The notes under the pieces: model-generated | What the model saw: the letters and a program-made list of their open reading frames with translations, nothing else | Told to the model about the DNA's origin: nothing | The model's database searches: none | Part shown: one piece after another, positions 54,606 through 64,000 of the stretch | Layout: the number at the start of each line of letters is the position of its first letter | Position numbering within the stretch: the stretch's first letter is position 1 | DNA from: Magicicada septendecula | Lineage: Eukaryota; Arthropoda; Insecta; Hemiptera; Cicadidae | NCBI GenBank assembly: GCA_034769895.1 | Contig: CM068372.1 | Coordinates: 379,635,910 to 379,699,909 of the forward strand | DNA length: 64,000 nucleotides | Reading direction: 5' to 3' | Program-made: the position numbers and the translations under genes

Positions 54606-55159
54606 CTGAAAAGGCACCTTTCTTTGTAACGTGCGAACCTATTGGTTCTTTAACATCTAAAAGTCTGTTCTTCCGTTTTTCTAAATCCATATCGAGGTCC
54701 CGCGATCCGTATCGTACAGATTATCACATGACACCGACTTTAAGATAATGATTTTGACAAATGCTACAATTAAGTGTGCAACTATAAGGTTTATTAAATT
54801 AAATGCATTTTACCATATTTATGTATTTATAAATGAGAGTCCGTCCTCATCTAAACGATATTTTTGAAAAAAAAAGATCTTTCCCTTTCTTTGAACCCTT
54901 AAACGATAAGCTCCTGCAGAAAGCGTTTGATGGATATTAAGAGGGGAGGACGTCCTTCACGCTGATAATAGTCACTGACTGTTTCATGAATATGACTTGT
55001 GACTAAGGTGGTAACACGTTGCCATTTGGTATCCTGCTTTTTCTGCCGGTTCAATGTCTAGTGTTCCAGAAAGCAGTCCACAGATTTACACACAAATCCT
55101 TGGGATGGCGCGAACGGGAACAGTGGTCACGTTTGCTACTCGTACTCGCGACCGCTGTG
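54606..55159. other. no recognisable feature
   Basis: Spacer; nothing recognised. Confidence 0.4.
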
Positions 55160-55395
55160 GGATTGAGTCAAGGTCACGACTCGATCTGTCTGCCCACCCG
55201 TACCGCAGGAAGCCAAATAATACAACGGTATTGTCCGGGATTCCTGGGTCAGGTAAGGGACAACAGTACACACACACACACTAATCAGTTTCCACCGTGG
55301 GTCACGCCACCGCAAATGGTTACTAGAGAGCTGGGTTTTCTCTGACAGTGGCGGAATGTGAGTTATACCACGGTCAGTGGGCGCGACAGGCCGCT
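55160..55395. repeat. dispersed repeat family C, copy 2
   Basis: Shares 'gtcaaggtcacgac', 'ctgcccacccgtacc' and 'gacagtggcggaatgtgagt' in the same order with 22440-22680. Overlapping open frames on both strands have no family resemblance. Confidence 0.45.
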
Positions 55396-55784
55396 GGCCT
55401 ACAGCTTGAAAGCAGAAGAAGAATCCTTGTACACAACATAGGCCTGGAACCTTCAGGCAAATTAACTCCAAGACATGGTGAGAATGGGACGCTTTAGCGA
55501 AGTCCATAGCTGCAGCTTTTGTATTTCTTTCGAAAAAATAATCTCAAGTGCATGTCGTTTTCACAATTAAGTTCAAACTTATTTTTAGAAACTCACTTCA
55601 AAATGTAGTGTACGTTAAGAACTTAGGTTAGTCAAGATTGTTGGTGAATATAGAAACAAAAATTGTAAATTATACAAACTTTAAGGTAGTAAAGTCAAGC
55701 TATGGTTAACAGTTCGTAAGTTCACGTCCTGAATAAAATACGTAATTTAAACGTTTCTCTGAAAAAGTCATCATTAAATGGCCT
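55396..55784. other. no recognisable feature
   Basis: Spacer; nothing recognised. Confidence 0.4.
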
Positions 55785-56215
55785 TAGACCTGTTCCGGAA
55801 CCCATCACCTCCTCGGGCTACCAACGTCTCTCTTCCCAGTAGGGTGATAACCCAAGGCAGCCACAGGTAGAATGATATCAGGCAAAGTTTTCACACCATC
55901 TCCTTCTGGGGTCTTCAATTTTTTGGCGCAATGATACAACATTTAAATAGCGTCTAATATCCTCGTTCCTTCTCCGATCCAAGAGAGAACAACCTTGCGT
56001 CCCTCTTAGAAATTTCATTTCGGCTGCCCGAATTCTCTACACGTCCCTTTTACCAAGAGTCCATGTTTCACTAGCATACAGGAATGTAGGGACAGTCACA
56101 TTTTTATTAAATTTCATTTGGGTATCCTTCCGTGTTTTATTTTTCAGGTACCTATGAATCGTTCCACAGATGAGTTTAAATTTTGCTTACTATCCCAATC
56201 AATTGTCCATAAAAG
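55785..56215 (-). pseudogene. non-LTR retrotransposon relic, sister of 4260-4995
   Basis: Reverse complement of the 4540-4990 region: 'gttccggaacccatcacctc' at the 3' end, 'ttccgtgttttatttttcag' and 'gtacctatgaatcgttccac' at the 5' end. Same family, opposite strand. Inactive. Confidence 0.75.
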
Positions 56216-56344
56216 TTATAGAAAAGAGATAAAATTCAAATGTTGTCTTAAAGTAAGACATCTACCCAGTCAGATCTAAGATTATTATTGACCATACTGT
56301 ATTAATACAGATACCACAGTTCAGTTACATAGGGTGTGATTTGA

Positions 56345-56590
56345 AATATTGTTCCGACGGTCACACAGATCGTCGTGTTGTACAGTGGAAACAGAATAAC
56401 TGACACCAGATGAAGTCGCTAATTACAAACTTTAATTAGACATAAACAGCTTTAGTAATCACTAAAGGCACTCTTATACATTATTTAAAGTTAAATTTTT
56501 TCAACAACTACAATAAATCTCACCGTATTACAGTTTCGCACTAAGTATCACTAATTATCACAACGATCACTTCCCACTAAGCCGCCATAA
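56345..56590 (-). repeat. 516-bp family fragment, minus orientation
   Basis: Starts 'ttccgacggtcacacagatc' and follows the monomer ('tacagtggaaacagaataac', 'gatgaagtcgct'). It is interrupted on its right by the MITE at 56597. Confidence 0.55.
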
Positions 56591-56596
56591 TAAAAC

Positions 56597-57178
56597 CTAG
56601 TTTACACCTGTCGTGTATTCGGCAGAGTCAGTGAACTCGACCGAGTACTCAGCCAATGTGAACGCTAAGAACAGTACTCTGACGAGTGAAACGACCGAGC
56701 GAGTGAATATAAACCGATTCTATTCTCTCGGGCGAGTGGAAACCCCCACCACCTACAGAAGTGGACTTGTCGGCGTATTCGGTCTGTCTGAACAGTTGGT
56801 CCTCGCAGATTGCCAAGGGCGTATGCATTTAAAGGGTTCTCGTGCAAAGTTTCATAATATTTTTCAAATTGTGCGCTTAAAATGACTTCAAAGTGGGACT
56901 GTAGAATTACAGAAGTACAAAGACACATGACTGCTTGTAGAAATTCAAGTCAAAAATAAATACAAACGAGGCAATGCGTGACGCTGCTTATAAGCGCATT
57001 GGAAGCTTTTGAAGTACAAGATGTCAAAAACAAAATAAAAAACGTTCATTACTCATTTTGTTTACGTTCTTGACTATGGAATTCGACCCTGAGTGAACTG
57101 TCTGCCTGTGTGTAGACGCCTACTCTGTCAAGTAGCATAGCGAGTGTATCGGCCGAATGCTCGTCAGGTGTAAACTAG
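56597..57178. mobile_element. TIR-bearing non-autonomous DNA transposon
   Basis: Ends 'cctagtttacacctg' (left) and the exact complement 'caggtgtaaactagg' (right), with weaker similarity continuing inward ('tcggcagagtcagtgaactc' against the right arm). About 580 bp, no transposase. The short frames inside are incidental. No clear target duplication. Confidence 0.75.
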
Positions 57179-57257
57179 GCTTAACTCCTAACCGCATTTA
57201 GAAAGTCACCGGGTATAAATAACTGGGCCTCTTCAAAACCCAATATATATACCTCCG

Positions 57258-58056
57258 CAGCCTTGTAACGTAGTGAGATAGCGGATCTCGATGCCAGTAG
57301 GGCAGCCTTGTAACGTAGTGAGATAGCGGATATCGATGCCAGTAGGGCAGCCTTGCAGCGTAGTCAGATTGCCAGTAGGGCAGCCTTGTAACGTAGTGAG
57401 ATAGCGGATATCGATGCCAGTAGGGCAGCCTTGTAACGTAGTGAGATAGCGGATCTCGATGCCAGTAGGGCAGCCTTGTAACGTAGTGAGATAGCGGATA
57501 TCGATGCCAGTAGGGCAGCCTTGTAACGTAGTGAGATAGCGGATCTCGATGCCAGTAGGGCAGCCTTGTAACGTAGTGAGATAGCGGATATCGATGCCAG
57601 TAGGGCAGCCTTGCAGCGTAGTCAGATTGCCAGTAGGGCAGCCTTGTAACGTAGTGAGATAGCGGATATCGATGCCAGTAGGGCAGCCTTGTAACGTAGT
57701 GAGATAGCGGATCTCGATGCCAGTAGGGCAGCCTTGCAGCGTAGTCAGATTGCCAGTAGGGCAGCCTTGTAACGTAGTGAGATAGCGGATATCGATGCCA
57801 GTAGGGCAACCTTGCAGCGTAGTCAGATAGAGGATCTCGATGCCAGTAGGGCAGCCTTGCAGCGTAGTCAGATTGCCAGTAGGGCAGCCTTGTAACGTAG
57901 TGAGATAGCGGATATCGATGCCAGTAGGGCAGCCTTGCAGCGTAGTCAGATAGAGGATCTCGATGCCAGTAGGGCAGCCTTGCAGCGTAGTCAGATTGCC
58001 AGTAGGGCAGCCTTGCAGCGTAGTGAGATAGCGGATCTCGATGCCAGTAGGGCAGT
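57258..58056. repeat. minisatellite, 19 units of 45 or 33 bp
   Basis: Unit core 'gatgccagtagggcagcctt' plus 'gtagtgagatagcgg'. Fourteen units are 45 bp and five are 33 bp, the shorter lacking the 'agcggatatcgat' portion. Because both lengths are multiples of three, one minus frame stays open across the array (57198-58115) and reads RLPYWHRDPLSHYVT-type repeats. 45-bp units largely alternate GATATC and GATCTC variants. Treated as non-coding. Confidence 0.9.
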
Positions 58057-58235
58057 CGAGTAATGTTTGGAAGAGGCGTTACATAATTCTGCCGCTTAGA
58101 ATGATCTGTAAACATCTGGAACCGGCTCGCGCTGCGCGGTGTGCCAAGAATAACCTAGGCACTCTGCGATGTGGTACTACTTATGTATCAGCGTAGCAAT
58201 ATAAAGATGACAAAAACATGCCCATTGAGGTAAAC

Positions 58236-58445
58236 ATCATCATCATCATCATCGTCTTCTTCACGACAAGGTGATGCCTGTTCCTCCTTCAAAAATCCTC
58301 CAGCAGCCATCTGTTCCTGGGTCTACCCACACACCTGTGTCCTACAGGTTTGTATTTCCAAACTTGTTTGGCCAGTCTGGAATCTGACATTCTTTCTACG
58401 TGTTCCTTTTACCGTTGTTTGTACTTATGTCATTTTTTATTCAAG
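58236..58445 (-). pseudogene. non-LTR 3'-end relic, sister of 29085-29275
   Basis: Reverse complement matches 29085-29275: 'gtttggccagtctggaatct' and 'gacattctttctacgtgttc', with a (CAT)n tail at 58237-58255. Inactive. Confidence 0.65.
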
Positions 58446-58609
58446 TTAAAACTTGTAATTCTTCTCTTATGGCGTCATTTCTGATACGGTCAAGTTAAGA
58501 ACATCTTTTAATTCGTATTAAGAATGCCATTTCCGAAGCCTGTATTAACAAGGCATTGTTTTTTTGTGGTTCTCCAATTGAGGTAAACATATTTCAAAAT
58601 ATCTGAGGC

Positions 58610-59040
58610 GCAATTTCAAGAACATTATGGTCGAAGGTGTGTAAGGAAACTTTATAATTATAAGTTTATGATTGTACCCACGATACTTTATGGTTCGGGA
58701 TGCTGGGTACCAAAGACAGAAGGACTTTGTAGTCTTGCAGACAGCTGAAGTGAAATTCCTTTACTGTGAAGTGAAGACTGGATACTGTACGTAACGACGA
58801 CCTGGATTAGACGTTGAAGAGCTTGTGACCACGGATCATCATTACAAGATAAACACCATTACATTTCCTACACATGTCTTCAGACAGATTACCAAGGAAA
58901 ATAGCGGAGTATGCGCCACATGGGGAGAGGTATGTGGACCGACTGGGAATGATATTGAGAAGTTTGGAACAGGAGAACAGGCAGAAGCCCATAAATCTGG
59001 ACAGACAGTCGACGATCTAATATCCTTTGATGGATAAAAT
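58610..59040 (+). pseudogene. decayed non-LTR retrotransposon relic
   Basis: Plus-strand fragments such as 'TLYGSGCWVPKTEGLCSL' (58688-58740) correspond to the YGSE-W region of the other relics; the rest has many stops. Confidence 0.45.
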
Positions 59041-59378
59041 CACGGATGTTACACACAAATGGGAGAAATGTCGATTAACTTTAGTAATTGTACTGTATAT
59101 AAAGATACTATGTTCTCATATGGATGAGGAATAGCAAAGTTGTACTAACGTGTGCTCCATAGAGTTGCACTATTAAACATATAGCAGTTGAGTGGAACAC
59201 TAACGTTAAGGGTAGAGCAGCAGTTCACATTATCTTCATTTTCTATAACAGTGAAAGCTCTCAGACAAACATCGACTTATGTTACTCCAAAAAAAACAAT
59301 TAACCATATCGAGAGTTATGAAATGATTTCTCATTTGTAACATTTAAACTGACATTTTTAATCCATTCAAAGTCAGCT
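59041..59378. other. no recognisable feature
   Basis: Spacer; nothing recognised. Confidence 0.4.
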
Positions 59379-59550
59379 CCCGGCACCCAATAATATATTT
59401 GCATTTTAATCACAGAATCACGTCATGGGTCCAACCCCCTACTTTGAGCTGTGCCACGGTCATACGTATTCATATGTTAAAAGCCACTTTGTACTCCAAA
59501 CCGTCATTACCGCGCTCCAAGCCATCACCAGTCACTCGCACACTGCATCC
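59379..59550 (-). repeat. dispersed repeat family A, copy 4
   Basis: 'catgggtccaaccccctact', 'gccacggtcatacgtatt', 'aaaagccactttgtactcca' and 'gcgctccaagccatcaccag', reverse orientation as at 51395. Confidence 0.75.
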
Positions 59551-59999
59551 ATGAGTTGGGTGAGAACAGTGAAAACAGTGTTGCCATAAAATTGTGTCCG
59601 GTACCTTTAGACAAAAAAAGTTCCAATTATAAATACACTTTTATAATTTGTTTTAAATTATTCAAGAACTTTTATCATTTATAAATTTCTTTGCCTTTAA
59701 ATATTGTTTTTATGATACAAGTGAAATTCATCACTAACTAAACTATTACGGTTTTCGTAAGTAAAACAGAGTTAAAAATTCCGAGGCCGTGCACCTCAAT
59801 AATTAGTCTTTCTGAGCTGTTTCTCGGAGCTAGAGCGTATTACAAGCTACGCTCTACAAGTTAGAGCGTATTACCGTTTTGCTGAAACTTTTGTTTTGTT
59901 TTTGTGCCATGTATAAATTAACTATAAATAAAATTACAGAAAATTTATTTAAAAATCAAATTTTTTCTTGGAATTAGTTGTCCATGATGTGTCCGTTGA
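59551..59999. other. no recognisable feature
   Basis: AT-rich spacer with a small duplication near 59830-59870 ('agagcgtattac' twice). Confidence 0.4.
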
Positions 60000-60086
60000 T
60001 TAACTAAGTATAATTATACCACTACCGACTCGTAACACAAAGATACTGTGTTCGGAGTCCATAGTGGTATAATTATATTTAGTCAA
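60000..60086. repeat. symmetric 87-nt hairpin
   Basis: Bases pair around a centre at 60043 without bulges: 'tataattataccacta' (60009-60024) with its complement (60062-60077), then GACTC/GAGTC and AACAC/GTGTT inner stems separated by 2x2 mismatches, a 9-nt loop, and further pairs outward to about 60000/60086. Could be a tiny palindromic MITE or a hairpin RNA gene; the sequence alone does not decide. Confidence 0.6.
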
Positions 60087-60244
60087 AATTTTGTTTTTCA
60101 TTACAAATAGGCTTCTGCTTTTACAATATTTAAAACTTTGCAAAATCCATTATTGAAAAACGGGTTTATGTAATCCAACGGGTTAAATGTAATGTAATAC
60201 ATTACATTGAAAAACAATATAATGTAATCCACTATTACGTACAT

Positions 60245-61065
60245 TGTTTAAAACGGGTTTCTCCCCAACCCTGTTTAATATATACATTGACGACATGTTG
60301 AGAGCATGGAAATCCAAAGTGACTTTGGGAATACAGCTTAACAAATCAATTTGTGTGCTATATGTGGATGACATAGTTCTTATTTAAGAAAATAAGGATG
60401 ATTTACAAAAGCTATGTTACAGTTACAAGAAGCAGCAAGAGAGTACTCACTGACAATTTCAGTAAGAAAGACCAAAACGATGGCCTTTAAAGGTAAATAT
60501 CCAGTGAGGACTTAGAAAATTATAAACAGGAGCACTTTAGAACAAGTGAGCCTTTTTAAAATTTCTCAGCTGTGCAGTAAGCCATGCATCTGGATATGAT
60601 ATAAAAGAAAAGATAAATACATTTAGGAAAATTTGTGCTACGATTCATAGAAATCTTAGTAATAAAACAAGACACAGCACAAGGATTAAAAATTTTATAA
60701 GACAATTGTAATACCCATATTGATTTATGCGAGTGAGGCGTGGGTCATGACAAAGAGGAATGTGGCAAGATTCAGAGTGCTGAAATGCAGTTTATTCGGA
60801 ATGCAAATTACATATTGCAAGATAGAATAAGAAATGAGGATAACAGAGCAGAACTCGAAGTAAAGGACATAAATAAAATTATTTCAATTTACAGAAGACA
60901 AATGGTGGGATCATCTGCAAAGGATGACAGAGGATCGATTGCCGAAAGCGGCACTGAAGTATAAAGCCATAGGTAGAAGAGGCATGGGTGATACGAGAAT
61001 GATATGGGTGACGGAACAGGTTTATATAACCTAATCCTTGAAGAGGCGAAGAAGAAGAAGAAGAA
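60245..61065 (+). pseudogene. non-LTR retrotransposon relic with YVDD and GAA tail
   Basis: Plus strand: 'GFSPTLFNIYIDDMLRAW', then the RT palm 'LCVLYVDDIVLI' near 60350-60385, a stop, 'SLTISVRKTKTMAFKG', and the C-terminal 'NEDNRAELEVKDINK'. Ends in (GAAGAA)n at 61043-61062. Sister of the minus-strand relic at 9035-9720. Inactive through stops and frameshifts. Confidence 0.8.
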
Positions 61066-62684
61066 AAAACACATTTCTTTGAATCGTTTAATCGTTTACA
61101 AAAGTTGAATCTTATACTTGCACTTATAATTGGTATGAAAATTATACTTGCACGAAGTAAAGCTACAGTACTTATTTTGACCAGTAGTAGTCTAGAACTA
61201 TACATTTTTAGTAGTGTGCTAAAATATACAAAGGCTTACTGGGTCTTCGTCAATTTTAAATAACCCTTTTACCCTTGTTTTCAAAGTAGTTTTTAAGTGA
61301 TTTTCTTCGAGTCAAGGTCCTCTTTTTCGTTTTTTAAAGTCGCACAGTTTTCACAAATATTTTATATTATATTAAATCAGTTTATTTGAAACCCAGAACT
61401 GACAATAGACACAAAAAGATCACCAAAAACAGTATTTTTTAATTGTTGAATAACTATTGAACGTTCTTGTAGATACGATTGCCTGATTAACAAATTTCAG
61501 ATGACTTAATTATTCACTGGTCCGCTGAACAGTAAATATTAGTTGTTCACTGTTGAAAAGATAAGTCTAGAAACAATAAAACAATTCCCAAGTGATTTTG
61601 AATAGAGTAGAGCATTTAACGGCTGCGAGAACTGGAGATTGAGTGCACCTCGTTATCAAAATACCATATGCTCATTGTTGTCTAGTGTAACGGTACTGCT
61701 CAAACATCAAAATTGTAAACATATGAAAGTATTCTTAAAACTACAAGACGATGGTGCTCAATTATTATTGTCGTTGTTATTATTATTATTAGTAGTACTA
61801 TTACTAACACTATTATTTATAATATTAATATGTGACTCAATGACAGGGAAGATGGACCGCTAGGCTCATAGTTGTGTAGACTGGAAGCAAAACATGGAGA
61901 GATTATTTATTTCAGAACACAATTTCTAACTGGTCACGGCCTGTTCCGGGTGTATCTATATCGGATGAGGAAAGCAGCCAGACCAGACTTCATTTTCTGT
62001 AAACAGAACTAGACGATGTGCACGACACGTTTTTTTCAGCTATGGTAGATGGAAAGAGGGGAGGGAAAAGCTGGAAAATGTAGTGGAACAGATCTAGCCT
62101 GAAAATATCATCAGGCTAATGCTACGGATCAGGTAGCAGCCTACATACAGAAGGTACTAAGGCAAAAAAAGGAAGCAGACAGTGATCTTGATAGGGCCGG
62201 TGACAGAATAGCAGAAAACACGTAACGTGGACCCGCTGAAGGTTTAAAACATAGGAACGTCCACAGGAGAAATTTATAAATGGCACCACTTTGAAGTATT
62301 GCGAAAGCTGAGTCCCCAGTTGAAACGATGCCGTGGGAAATAGGGTTTGTGGTTTTGGTGGGTGCGAGTCCCACACACCGTAGGAGTGCGGAACTTCCTG
62401 CGGCGAACATTAGTTTTCCACAGCCTCCCTCGTAAAGAAAAATATACAATATTACAGACATTCACCTACGTAAAAAAAAGGATATAAACGTTCAACCCCT
62501 ATGAATTAAAGGTCGTCTTCAGTCGAACACTGAATAAATACATTACAATGCCAGTCAACAGGATAAATTATATATCTTACATATATGGAGATGACAATTA
62601 GTATCAAAATTAATAATTTTATTTACTCACCGACACAGCTTCTTGGTAAGTAAGGTTATATTACTTTTGCTAATATATTACTTG
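61066..62684. other. no recognisable gene
   Basis: Intergenic. A (TTA)n-rich patch at 61765-61830 gives a hydrophobic pseudo-frame. Around 62360-62380 'gggtgcgagtcccac' resembles a polymerase III B-box, but no A-box or tRNA fold is apparent. Confidence 0.35.
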
Positions 62685-63440
62685 CATGTTCCGTAAGGAA
62701 ATGGAAGTATGGTGATCGCGAAAAAAATCGTTTTCGAGGTAAGGGCTGATTCTGATTGTGCTACCCTCAAAACATGAAGAAAAGTCATTTTCCGAAAAAA
62801 GTCTGTGTGTAGAATTTTTACTATGGCGAACGATAACTGCCACAAATTCAAACAGAATCAAATAATGTTTTGCATATGTTCCCGAGTGATAGGGGCCTCT
62901 AAGCCTAATAATTTTGGTGAAGATCGGTTAAGAGAAAGGGGTAGTTTACCTGCAACGATTTACGTTTCAACAAAAGTAAAGTAGTTAATTTTGATAAGTA
63001 AAGTATCCTGAAAAGAAGGTCATAAAGAAGGTTGTAGAAAGGAAGATGGAATATCTATAAATGAAATGGGTGGTTGAAGAGGGAGGAGGTATTGATTTTA
63101 TTCGACCGAAAACTTAAAAATTTCAAAAAATATTAACAACTGATATCTTTCCATGCTATGTCACCACGGATACGTAAACAAAATAATGTTTTGTTTTCAT
63201 AAATTCACAGAAAACAAACGCTGGACGGTATTCGCTTTCTTTCGCTTTGTTTAAATAAAAGATAATTTAATCAAAATTATTCTTTACTTTTACAATATCA
63301 ACAACTAGGTAAAATTTGTATCTTATTATCTTTTTCAGCGTTTTTATAAAGGCGTGCTGATATATTTGGTTTCGTTCTAAATGAGCATATTAAAAATACT
63401 TTTACATTTAATTAGAAAATGGAGGTCATGTATAGTTTTC
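62685..63440 (+). repeat. dispersed repeat family B, copy 2
   Basis: Collinear with 12290-13160: 'ttccgtaaggaaatggaagt', 'ctaccctcaaaacatgaaga', 'tatggcgaacgataactg', 'tgtcaccacggatacgtaaa'. Lacks the expanded TG tract. Confidence 0.7.
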
Positions 63441-64000
63441 GAAGCCGATTTTTGTGCCATGATATCGTTTGTTGTTGACAAGAAGGCAGTCCTGTTAAGT
63501 AAATTAAATTAACTATTTTTTTTTTTGCATGTTGTGACCTATGAATTCTTATGGGTCGACATATTTAATTTGCTTAAGATGATGGCAAACGCCCGTAATA
63601 ATTTATAATATTAAAACTCTTTTGTGTGCACTTGAAACATGCTTTTAAATGATTTAGTTTATAAAACGTCAACTAATATTGTTTGCATTATAAACTTTAC
63701 ACAAGAGCAAACAGCAGAGCAAACAGCAGAGCAAACTACCACATGAAGAAACGAACGAACGAACGAACACACTCGAGAAAGAGCGAGTCACATTACAGCT
63801 CTCTCGTTAAACGCGCGCGAATGAAACATTAAAAAATGTGTTATCATTTTTTTCTGTCTTTGTGTTGAGAAAAACTCATTTAAATGCAAAGGGATGAGGG
63901 CGAGAGGACGCGTGGGGGGTGGGGACGGTGGAGTGTTTGGCCGGCGGGCGCCGTCAATATCGAGCGGGTCAGGCGTCCCGGCGCTATCTCATCCCAGCCA
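63441..64000. other. spacer with GC-rich right edge
   Basis: AT-rich until about 63880, with short tandem repeats ('gagcaaacagca' at 63706-63735, 'acga' repeats at 63750-63770). The last 110 bp or so are GC- and CpG-rich (ggccggcgggcgccgtc), a compositional change that may mark a promoter or unmethylated island beyond the window. Confidence 0.45.

Noticed and set aside
57198..58115. 305-aa minus-strand ORF as a repeat protein, and the array as a CRISPR
   Set aside because: The ORF is the minisatellite read in one frame with no conserved domain or flanking coding sequence. There are no unique spacers between units and the context is eukaryotic, so it is not CRISPR.
62340..62420. Possible tRNA or tRNA-derived SINE
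   Set aside because: A B-box-like 'gggtgcgagtcccac' is present, but I cannot find an A-box, an acceptor stem or other copies.

Overview
This window looks like intergenic DNA from a large, repeat-rich arthropod (probably insect) genome. The evidence is a set of mobile elements typical of insects, many decayed non-LTR retrotransposon fragments, abundant CA/TG/GA microsatellites, and the TCAGT-type initiators in the best-preserved element. I see no convincing host protein gene, tRNA or rRNA. The species cannot be determined from what I can read.

The centrepiece is a complete Polinton/Maverick at 34004-51075 (17,072 bp). It begins AG, ends CT, has about 1.3-1.4 kb terminal inverted repeats, and is flanked by a perfect 6-bp target duplication, TTTATA. 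The minus-strand (left) half carries a 97-aa protein, a 154-aa protein and the protein-primed DNA polymerase B, which has three frameshifts. The plus-strand (right) half carries a retroviral-type integrase with a C-terminal chromodomain, a packaging ATPase, a DUF8207-like protein, a fibre-like repeat protein, a phospholipase A2-like basic protein, an adenain-like cysteine protease, and minor and major capsid proteins. A single-BIR (IAP-like) gene sits antisense inside an apparent intron of the polymerase gene. Together these genes supply self-replication, integration, and virion assembly and maturation; the BIR protein could suppress host cell death. Most genes share one promoter layout: a TATA box followed about 32 nt later by an arthropod initiator, with the TATA box often overlapping the upstream stop codon. 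The TIRs contain a captured piece of the element's own protease gene, and a polymerase-gene piece abuts the right TIR.

At 14651-21848 lies a Ty3/gypsy LTR retrotransposon. Its LTRs are nearly identical, but the body is defective: the gag 5' end is missing, there is a PR/RT frameshift, and there is an in-frame stop in integrase. At 23899-26285 four to five monomers of about 516 bp form a tandem array. The same sequence occurs as dispersed copies near 13550, 27260, 54360 and 56345, and the 27260 copy is followed by a glutamine/glutamate-rich gag-like relic, so I read this family as LTR-derived.

The remainder is a patchwork of reverse-transcriptase relics (several families, at least four seen in two copies), foldback and TIR-bearing MITEs (547, 10156, 22914, 56597), dispersed non-coding repeats, a minisatellite of 19 units of 45 or 33 bp (57258-58056), a long symmetric hairpin (60000-60086), and AT-rich DNA with nothing recognisable.
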